27,737 nucleotides of DNA, taken from NCBI GenBank assembly GCA_910579645.1, contig CAJTVK010000053.1:1-27737 (forward strand), written 5' to 3'. Within the stretch, counting starts at the first letter, position 1. The number at the start of each line of letters is the position of its first letter. Both the position numbers and the translations under genes were made by a program. This DNA comes from an uncultured Lachnospiraceae bacterium. Its GTDB lineage: Bacteria > Bacillota > Clostridia > Lachnospirales > Lachnospiraceae. Below, one piece after another: positions 16,328 to 22,120 of this stretch. A model generated the notes under the pieces. The model ran no database searches, had not been told where the DNA came from, and was given only the letters and a program-made list of their open reading frames with translations.

Positions 16328-16489
16328 CACATGGCTTATATCCCATCCGACAGGCCTTTTCAGACATGCTTCGGAACATATTTGAAGAAAAATTCCTGCC
16401 ATCCGCAAAACGAAGTATCGTTTCACCACTTTGCGTGATTTTTGACTCAAATTCAGTCAGCGTAACCCGCTACGATTCCTTCATTTGGG

Positions 16490-16544
16490 CAAGAACATGA
16501 ATGCTCAAGAACATGAATGTTTAAGGACATATATGTCCTTAAAC
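16490..16544. repeat. Direct repeat plus 26-bp perfect palindrome
   Basis: CAAGAACATGAATG occurs at 16490-16503 and 16506-16519. It is followed at once by a perfect palindrome from 16519 to 16544 (GTTTAAGGACAT, then ATATGTCCTTAAAC) with no unpaired centre. The symmetry suits a dimeric DNA-binding protein. It could also form a hairpin, but no T-run follows, so a terminator is less likely. Confidence 0.7.
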
Positions 16545-16684
16545 ACCCACAAATTGTGACGCACATCTGGCAGAAAGCAGTTTTTAAACACACTCCAGAG
16601 CGTGTCTGCCCCGAACCGGCAGCCCAGCTGCAAACAGCAAGGTTGCCGGCCCTTACGGCAGCCACCAAATAGTCAAATCAATCT

Positions 16685-16770
16685 TTGACTCATTTTAAGC
16701 AACTGCTTGACTCGTTTTAAACAGCTGCTTGACTCGTTTTAAACAGCCGCTTGACTCATTTTTCGTGGGG
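16685..16770. repeat. 22-bp tandem repeat array beginning TTGACTC
   Basis: Three complete 22-bp units start at 16685, 16707 and 16729, and a partial fourth starts at 16751. The second and third differ at one base; the first differs at four positions from the second; the fourth matches for about 12 bases. The unit is TTGACTCRTTTTAA followed by RCARCYGC. The exact 22-bp period is about two helical turns, which fits cooperative protein binding on one face. It lies about 60 bases beyond the 3' end of the minus-strand XRE gene. Confidence 0.8.
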
Positions 16771-16829
16771 ATCAAACTGCACAGCCTGCTATGCCTCCAT
16801 TATCGGAGCAAATATTCCGCAAATTGTTG

Positions 16830-17231
16830 TCACACCTTTTCAAACAATTCTTTCACATATCCGATAATTTCCTCTTCCTGTGTATCCCGAGGAAAACATT
16901 GCTCTTTTTCTTTTGCGAAATAAAACATCAAATGCATCATAGCTTTCATTTTATCGCCTTCCGACGCATTCTTTATCTGAAGAAGCAGATATTCCCAATC
17001 GTTCCCTGCCCCAAACAGCAAATAATCTATGGAGACATGAAAATGCTGCCTAATCCGTGCCATTACGTCTTTGGATATCCCATACTCGCCTCTTTCATAG
17101 GCTCTGACTGCATTAGGATTCACGCCCAAGATTTCTGCCATCTCTTCCTGCGTCAGCTTATTGGATTCCCTAATCTGCCGGATTCGTTTTCCAACTGCTT
17201 TATTGTCAATCAATCCATTATTACTGCCCAT
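16830..17231 (-). CDS. XRE-family helix-turn-helix regulator
   Basis: This 133-residue protein has an N-terminal Cro/C1-type HTH (about residues 10-70: GKRIRQIRESNKLTQEEMAEILGVNPNAVRAYERGEYGISKDVMARIRQHFHVSIDYLLFG). A C-terminal helical tail of unknown role follows (ASEGDKMKAMMHLMFYFAKEKEQCF). The start at the ATG at 17231 follows GGAGGG by six bases. It is divergent from a second XRE gene at 17422 and has a near-consensus promoter with a short 15-bp spacer. A chromosomal regulator or a decayed element repressor are both possible; no phage genes are adjacent. Confidence 0.88.
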   Translation of the reverse strand: MGSNNGLIDNKAVGKRIRQIRESNKLTQEEMAEILGVNPNAVRAYERGEYGISKDVMARIRQHFHVSIDYLLFGAGNDWEYLLLQIKNASEGDKMKAMMHLMFYFAKEKEQCFPRDTQEEEIIGYVKELFEKV

Positions 17232-17258
17232 TTTCAGCCCTCCATACATTTTTCTTAC

Positions 17259-17285
17259 ATTATATATGGATTAAAAATCTGTCAA
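17259..17285 (-). promoter_or_regulatory. Promoter of the minus-strand XRE gene
   Basis: On the minus strand a perfect TTGACA (17285-17280) and a perfect TATAAT (17264-17259) are separated by only 15 bp, shorter than the 17-bp optimum. Such spacing often marks a weak or regulator-dependent promoter. Confidence 0.6.
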
Positions 17286-17357
17286 CAGGAAGTGTAACTG
17301 TCTGCAACTATCAGTTATGCCGGCCAAAATATCTTTACACATTTTTGTAGTAAAATC

Positions 17358-17385
17358 TTTTCATTTTATCGTTGTGTGTTAAAAT
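17358..17385 (+). promoter_or_regulatory. Possible promoter of the plus-strand XRE gene
   Basis: TTTTCA (17358-17363) and TAAAAT (17380-17385) are spaced by 16 bp, about 37 bases before the ATG at 17422. A GTTGT/ACAAC inverted repeat (17371-17375 with 17391-17395) surrounds the -10 and could be an operator. Confidence 0.4.
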
Positions 17386-17421
17386 TGATAACAACAAAAG
17401 ATGCTCAGGGGAGGGAGAGAG

Positions 17422-17832
17422 ATGTCAGATATTTCGGATCGTATGAAAAAACTTAGGCAGGAAAAAAATTTAAAGCAACAGGAAGTTGCCGATTTTTTAG
17501 GAATTTCCCAACAGTCATACTCACATTATGAGCAAGGAAAGCGTGAGCTTCCTCTCCGGCATGTGGCAAAAATTGCAGAACTTTATAATGTAAGCAGCGA
17601 TTACCTGCTTGGCACATCCCCGAATTATTCCGGAATGTTTGACATTAATGCTTGCTTTGTACCGGACGTATCGCTAAAGACATTGATACTGACAGTCATG
17701 AAGCTGAACAGACATGCCAGACAGCAGCTTTTTCATTTCCTGCTGCACTTGGAAGCGGCACAGGATAAACCGGATCCCCCGCCGAAGCCGACGCATTACC
17801 AACCTTACAATCCGGCAAAACGCCGGGAATAA
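17422..17832 (+). CDS. XRE-family helix-turn-helix regulator
   Basis: This 136-residue protein has an N-terminal Cro/C1-type HTH at about residues 4-65 (RMKKLRQEKNLKQQEVADFLGISQQSYSHYEQGKRELPLRHVAKIAELYNVSSDYLLG). A C-terminal part of unknown function ends in a Pro-rich tail (PDPPPKPTHYQPYNPAKRRE). The start at the ATG at 17422 is supported by GGAGGGAG just upstream; the ORF beginning at 17401 would overlap it. It is divergent from the XRE gene at 17231 and convergent with the unknown 407-residue gene, whose stop is 11 bp away. Target genes are not evident; autoregulation from the shared 190-bp spacer is likely by analogy. Confidence 0.88.
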   Translation: MSDISDRMKKLRQEKNLKQQEVADFLGISQQSYSHYEQGKRELPLRHVAKIAELYNVSSDYLLGTSPNYSGMFDINACFVPDVSLKTLILTVMKLNRHARQQLFHFLLHLEAAQDKPDPPPKPTHYQPYNPAKRRE

Positions 17833-17842
17833 ATTTACATAT

Positions 17843-19066
17843 TTACACGGAATGCAATCCGGCCGTCTCCGCCGTGTGCATTAGGTATTTTTCCTTCAAG
17901 TCCTCAATATATTTGCACAGATGGGCGATTACCAATACGCTCCAATAGGACTTTGCCGTCCAATTATCATTCAGCCTTAACAGTTTCTGCACTTCTTCCT
18001 CTGTCAGATCCATGCCGCAGAACATCCGGGGGCTGATATGGTACTGAGCCATCACGCCTAACACCACGCTGTCCATCCGCTTGGTTCCCTTTTTAAAAAT
18101 CAACGCTTCCAGAGAGGAATCCGTCCCGTATTTCTCTCTGAATTTTTTCAGGAATTTTCTATGGTTTTCCGCTGCATCCGCTTCTTCTCCCTGATAAGAA
18201 TTATCTTTTTCCTCTCCTCCCCGCATCTCTGCCTCTCCTTTTTCCATAAAACACAAAAGCAGCAGCATCTCATAATCCAGGCAAATCTCTGTCTCATTGT
18301 CCTGCGCAATTACCAAAGCCAATACCATCTCGCTGATGCAGTGCAGCATGCTGTATTCCCCGGAATGAGCAGTAAATACCTTGGCCTTTATATCGCTCCC
18401 CGTCACCGCATTCTTTCCTTCCATCCATTTGCGAAGTTCCCCGTAACCCGCATATATAATTTTCATAAGCAGCCGATAAGAAGAACCGCCTTCCTTTTCC
18501 TTCCGCATTTTCTCCAACAGACCGGCCAAAAGGCGGGCATCCCATATCTCCTCCGCTTTCAGGCACTCCTCCAACGCCCAGCCGACATACTGTGACTGCT
18601 CATAATATTGATAATAATCATCCCCCTCCGGCATTTCCGCCCACAATGCCTGGCGGCACCTCCTGCTGCATATAATGCCATAAATCACAAATCCTGTAAC
18701 GTCTATATTTTTCTTTACCCCATTCATAAACATAGGCAGTACATACATTCTATAGGCAGAATCCTCTGTCTCTTTCAGTCCATGCATAATCTTTTCCGAG
18801 AAAAGTTCGTCAAACAGATACTCCAACCCTTCCACCGTAAGCATGCAGCCGCCTTTTTGACAGTTCTTCTCCGAATATGCCCTGCCGTATCCGTCCCCCC
18901 TGTCACTTACGAAATAACCGTCCAATTTCTCACGGAATTCTTTTTCCTTCAGCCGTTCCGCAATCATGCCGAACACCTGCGCATCTTCCAAGCTCTGCCG
19001 CATAAATACCGCCTTTCCGTTCACAACTTCACAAATTCCTTCATATACAATCTTTCCTGTCCCCAT
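17843..19066 (-). CDS. Unrecognised 407-residue protein
   Basis: I do not recognise a family. From the ATG at 19066, which follows AGGAGG by six bases, the product is 407 residues, acidic, with no signal peptide. The N-terminal part contains a GICEVVNGKAVFM segment; the middle has VEGLEYLFDELFSEKIMHGLKE and CSRRCRQALWAEMPEGDDYYQYY. The rest is helical, with mildly hydrophobic stretches near about 270-300 that are too polar for certain membrane segments. The C-terminus has RKFLKKFREKYGTDSSLEALIFKKG and ends GLHSV. An upstream extension to 19174 is possible but lacks an SD. It is monocistronic with no informative neighbours. Function unknown. Confidence 0.78.
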   Translation of the reverse strand: MGTGKIVYEGICEVVNGKAVFMRQSLEDAQVFGMIAERLKEKEFREKLDGYFVSDRGDGYGRAYSEKNCQKGGCMLTVEGLEYLFDELFSEKIMHGLKETEDSAYRMYVLPMFMNGVKKNIDVTGFVIYGIICSRRCRQALWAEMPEGDDYYQYYEQSQYVGWALEECLKAEEIWDARLLAGLLEKMRKEKEGGSSYRLLMKIIYAGYGELRKWMEGKNAVTGSDIKAKVFTAHSGEYSMLHCISEMVLALVIAQDNETEICLDYEMLLLLCFMEKGEAEMRGGEEKDNSYQGEEADAAENHRKFLKKFREKYGTDSSLEALIFKKGTKRMDSVVLGVMAQYHISPRMFCGMDLTEEEVQKLLRLNDNWTAKSYWSVLVIAHLCKYIEDLKEKYLMHTAETAGLHSV

Positions 19067-19467
19067 GCTTTTCCTCCTGTTTTGTAATTTTTCATCCTGC
19101 GATACCAAAATGTATTGTAACGATTCATTTATTTCATTGGAAATACAGGCGATATTGCCCTGCTGACCTGCCATGACATACTTTAGGCCTGACTATATCC
19201 GAAGTGTCCTTCCGACATTTTCCATGCCAAACCTACCGTATAAAGAATTTCCAATATTTGTAAGACATCTGCATTGTAACACGATAAACCCCAAGATTCA
19301 ATCCTTCCGTTACCGTTTCCGGTTTTGTTCTTTTTCCGTCCGTAAAAATGCACAATACCATATCCTGTTCTTCAGCAGGAAAACAGACTATATTTTGTTA
19401 TTCCGTTCCCCCTGACCCTTCATCCGGCATAACGGCTCCGAAATATTTTCTCCGTTTTTACCATATT
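19067..19467. other. Non-coding gap upstream of the unknown gene
   Basis: About 400 bases without a convincing gene. A TACAAT hexamer on the minus strand shortly upstream of 19100 with a poor -35 may drive the 407-residue gene. Otherwise I see only short T/C-rich plus-strand sequence and a small CCTG/CAGG inverted repeat near 19366. Confidence 0.4.
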
Positions 19468-19737
19468 TCAGTCCCGTTCCCACAAGACCACCTGCACCGT
19501 ATCCCCGGCCTGTTTACCGATAGCGGCACGGATATCCTTCCGTAATCCGAGGATATGGTTCGGCGTGCCCATCCTGACCAGACTGCCGTCATATGGCACG
19601 CCGTCAAATTCCGCATGCACCTTCACCCGTCCTTTCCCGAATTCCTCTCTCACATCATACGGAAAATCCACATATGCGCCGTCGATATCCGGCACTTTCC
19701 GTATTTCGGCCTCAAACTCATATTTCTTTCCGTTCAT
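19468..19737 (-). CDS. DUF1905 domain protein
   Basis: This is a stand-alone 89-residue DUF1905 protein: a beta-barrel-like small domain with EFEAEIRKVPDIDGAYVDFPYDVREEFGKGRVKVHAEFDGVPYDGSLVRMGTPNHILGLRKDIRAAIGKQAGDTVQVVLWE. The full domain is present, so it is not truncated. DUF1905 often precedes a YdeI/OmdA-type domain in longer proteins; here only the first domain is encoded. The function is unknown. The ribosome binding site AGGAG lies eight bases before the ATG. It is divergent from the KdpD-like gene, with a 281-bp spacer carrying AT palindromes. Confidence 0.9.
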   Translation of the reverse strand: MNGKKYEFEAEIRKVPDIDGAYVDFPYDVREEFGKGRVKVHAEFDGVPYDGSLVRMGTPNHILGLRKDIRAAIGKQAGDTVQVVLWERD

Positions 19738-19887
19738 TTCTTTTCTCCTCGCTTTCTGTTATTCGTACGTCTGACGCTGAGCGGAGACATGTCCATAAAG
19801 ACACGATATCAGTCCGATGCGTCCGCTTAACCGCAAACAAATTCCTTAGCATTTTCTTAACCATCAGCTATTTGTATTTACTTATGG

Positions 19888-19933
19888 TTATTATATAATA
19901 AGCTTATTATATAATAAGGCTATTATATAATAA
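19888..19933. repeat. Three tandem AT-rich palindromes upstream of the KdpDE-like genes
   Basis: TTATTATATAATAA, a perfect 14-bp palindrome, occurs at 19888-19901 and 19904-19917, and a copy lacking the first T is at 19921-19933. The period is 16-17 bp. Each copy contains TATAAT on both strands, so they may be overlapping -10 elements or operators in the divergent spacer. A further TATAAT at 19972-19977 lies closer to the kinase start but has no -35. Confidence 0.75.
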
Positions 19934-20018
19934 AACAATACCGTTCCCATATATCCCGGCTCAATACATGATATAATACCATACTATAAATATTCTTTTC
20001 ATAAAACGGAGAACTGCG

Positions 20019-21131
20019 ATGAAACACACACACCTATTCCGCACTGCCATAATCCCACGCATCCATGCCAAGCATACTGCTGCCGGCAAGCTGTACAGTG
20101 CCTGCATCACATTAATATTACTGCTTTTAGCCACTGCCCTTTCCTTTTTGTATTTCAGCATTTCCCATAACTCGGCCAATGTGGCGCTTATCTATATCCT
20201 CACCCTGCTATTGATTGCCCGTATGACCGACGGCTATTTCTGGGGCATCTTTGCCGCGCTTATCGGCGTGGTCTGCATTAACTTTCTGTTCACCTATCCC
20301 TATTGGGCGCTGAATTTCACTCTGGCAGGATATCCTGTCACGTTTATCGTAATGCTGGCCATCTCTCTGCTTACCAGTGCCACTACCACGCATATGAAAC
20401 AACAGATGCAGATTATTTCCGAGCGGGAACGTCTCCTAGTAGAAGCGGAAAAAGAGAAAATGCGGGCAAACCTTCTGCGGGCTATTTCCCACGACCTGCG
20501 CACCCCCTTAACAAGCATTATCGGTGCCGGCACTTCTTATCTGGAAAACGGCAGTTACCTTAACGAACAGCAGAAACAGGGGTTGGTTGCCCAAATTCTG
20601 GAAGACTCCAACTGGCTGCTGAACATGGTGGAAAACCTACTGTCCGTCACCCGCATCCACGGCGGCTCGGCCACTGTGAATAAATCCTGGGAATCCGTGG
20701 AAGAAGTTCTCTCGGAAGCGGTAATCCGATTAAAAAAGAGACTGCCGGATGCCCGCATTACCGTGCAGGTTCCCGACGACCTTCTTATGATTCCTATGGA
20801 TGCCATACTTATTGAACAGGTTCTCATTAATTTGTTGGAAAATGCGGTACTGCATTCCAAAAGCCAACAGCCCATTTCCTGTTATGTGCAGGCTTCCTCG
20901 GATTTCGTCTATTTCCATGTCAGGGATTACGGAATCGGCATTGCCCCGGATAAGCAAAAGAATCTTTTTGACGGCACTGCCTATACGGACTACCTGTCTC
21001 CGGACAGTTCCAAAGGAATGGGAATCGGTCTTTCCATATGCAAAACCATTATCACGGCTCACAAAGGGAATATAGACGCAGTGAACTGCGGGCAAGGAAC
21101 CGACTTCTATTTTTCCCTTCCGAAAACATAA
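20019..21131 (+). CDS. KdpD-like sensor histidine kinase lacking the N-terminal KdpD/Usp domains
   Basis: This 370-residue membrane kinase contains only the C-terminal half of KdpD. It has a four-helix DUF4118-type membrane region (about residues 27-120, including NVALIYILTLLLIARMTDGYFWGIFAALIGVVCINFLFTYPYWALNF) and a kinase core with H158 in RAISHDLRTPLTSIIG. The ATP domain has LINLLENAVLHS, VRDYGIGIAPDKQ and GMGIGLSICKTII. Full KdpD is about 900 residues; the cytosolic KdpD and universal-stress domains that tune K+ response are absent. CGGAG precedes the ATG by seven bases. It is followed after 51 bp by its KdpE-like partner. No kdpFABC genes are in the window, so the regulated target is not shown. 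Confidence 0.9.
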   Translation: MKHTHLFRTAIIPRIHAKHTAAGKLYSACITLILLLLATALSFLYFSISHNSANVALIYILTLLLIARMTDGYFWGIFAALIGVVCINFLFTYPYWALNFTLAGYPVTFIVMLAISLLTSATTTHMKQQMQIISERERLLVEAEKEKMRANLLRAISHDLRTPLTSIIGAGTSYLENGSYLNEQQKQGLVAQILEDSNWLLNMVENLLSVTRIHGGSATVNKSWESVEEVLSEAVIRLKKRLPDARITVQVPDDLLMIPMDAILIEQVLINLLENAVLHSKSQQPISCYVQASSDFVYFHVRDYGIGIAPDKQKNLFDGTAYTDYLSPDSSKGMGIGLSICKTIITAHKGNIDAVNCGQGTDFYFSLPKT

Positions 21132-21182
21132 AACCCCGAAAGCATAGAATTCCGAACTCAAAGCTGAGCAGAAAGGAACAGA

Positions 21183-21914
21183 ATGAATACAAAAACACAC
21201 ATTATTATTATAGAAGACGAGAAAAATATATGCAGTTTCATGGCAACTACCCTGACTGCACAGGGCTATAAAGTCTCCACTGCCTCCAACGGAGCCAACG
21301 GACTTTCGCTTGTCACTTCCTCCTGCCCCGATCTTATTTTGCTTGACCTAGGCCTGCCGGATATGGACGGCTTGGACATTATCGGGAAAATACGCACTTG
21401 GGCAAGCATTCCGATTATTGTCATCTCGGCCCGGACACAGGAACAGGAAAAAGTTTTTGCTTTGGACAGCGGTGCCGACGATTATATCACCAAGCCCTTC
21501 GGCCCTTCGGAACTCATGGCCAGAATACGCACGGCTCTTCGTCACGGCAACCGGCTGCATACCGATTCCCTGCTGTCTTTGCGCCCTTACCGGGCTGACG
21601 GGTTAGTCATAGATTTTGACAAACATCTGATTACCCTGCAGGGAAATGAAATACATCTGACACAGGTGGAATACAAAATCGTATCCCTGCTGGCACAGAA
21701 TTCCGGAAGAGTCATGACTTATGCTTCCATCATTTCCAATGTATGGGGTCCCTATGCCGATGACAACAACCGCATTCTGCGGGTAAACATGGCAAATATC
21801 CGCCGGAAGCTGGAACAGAACCCGGCCGAACCCCATTACATTTTTACGGAAATAGGAATTGGCTACCGGATGCTGGAAGATAAACCGGAAAGCCAATGCC
21901 AAGCTGTTCTCTAA
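21183..21914 (+). CDS. KdpE-like OmpR-family response regulator
   Basis: This 243-residue regulator has a receiver with acidic residues IIEDE, phospho-acceptor D55 in LILLDLGLPDMDG, VISARTQE and ITKPFGPSELMARIR. A winged-helix effector domain follows (LTQVEYKIVSLLAQNSGRVMTY, then RILRVNMANIRRKLEQNPAEPHYIFTEIGIGYRM), typical of KdpE. The ribosome binding site AAAGGA precedes the ATG by about six bases. It is co-directional with the KdpD-like gene. Its stop codon (21912-21914) overlaps the stop of the convergent copA-copZ frame by 3 bp, so the two genes share their last bases. Confidence 0.92.
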   Translation: MNTKTHIIIIEDEKNICSFMATTLTAQGYKVSTASNGANGLSLVTSSCPDLILLDLGLPDMDGLDIIGKIRTWASIPIIVISARTQEQEKVFALDSGADDYITKPFGPSELMARIRTALRHGNRLHTDSLLSLRPYRADGLVIDFDKHLITLQGNEIHLTQVEYKIVSLLAQNSGRVMTYASIISNVWGPYADDNNRILRVNMANIRRKLEQNPAEPHYIFTEIGIGYRMLEDKPESQCQAVL

Positions 21915-22120
21915 CGGATTTCCACCACCTCATATCCGGCTTCCGTAACCGCACCTTTCAGTGTTTCTTCCGAAGGAGAGCCGTTCAGTTCTAGGACTGC
22001 GCTTTTTTCCTCCAGGCTCATGGCAACCGATGCCACCCCATCCACTGCTTCCAAGGCTTTCTGCACTCTGGCCGTACAGTGGCCGCATGCCATTCCCTCG
22101 ATTATCATTGTCTTTGTCAT
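21911..22120 (-). other. Internal copZ-like start inside the copA frame
   Basis: Within the fused frame an ATG at 22120 (residue 831) is preceded by AAGGAGGA (22135-22128) eight bases away. From it a 69-residue protein is read that matches stand-alone copper chaperones: TKTMIIEGMACGHCTARVQKALEAVDGV, ending EAGYEVVEIR. A free CopZ-like protein could be made by internal initiation besides the fusion. Ordinary coding sequence rarely has such a well-placed SD, which supports descent from a separate gene. Confidence 0.65.

Larger units (their letters stand above)
16328..16829. other. Repeat-rich non-coding spacer of about 500 bp
   Basis: No supportable gene is present: the short frames on the minus strand here lack a good SD and any recognisable domain. 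The spacer holds a 16-bp-period direct repeat and a 26-bp perfect palindrome (16490-16544), a TGACT/AGTCA inverted repeat at 16444-16460, and a 22-bp tandem array (16685-16770). The TTGACTC word recurs five times (16442, 16685, 16707, 16729, 16751). Confidence 0.6.

Noticed and set aside
16211..16668. Two minus-strand frames in the yerC-XRE spacer
   Set aside because: The first overlaps the yerC-like gene, neither has an SD, and the second is read across the palindrome and direct repeats.
16685..16770. Possible CRISPR array
   Set aside because: The 22-bp units are head-to-tail with no unique spacers and no cas genes are present.
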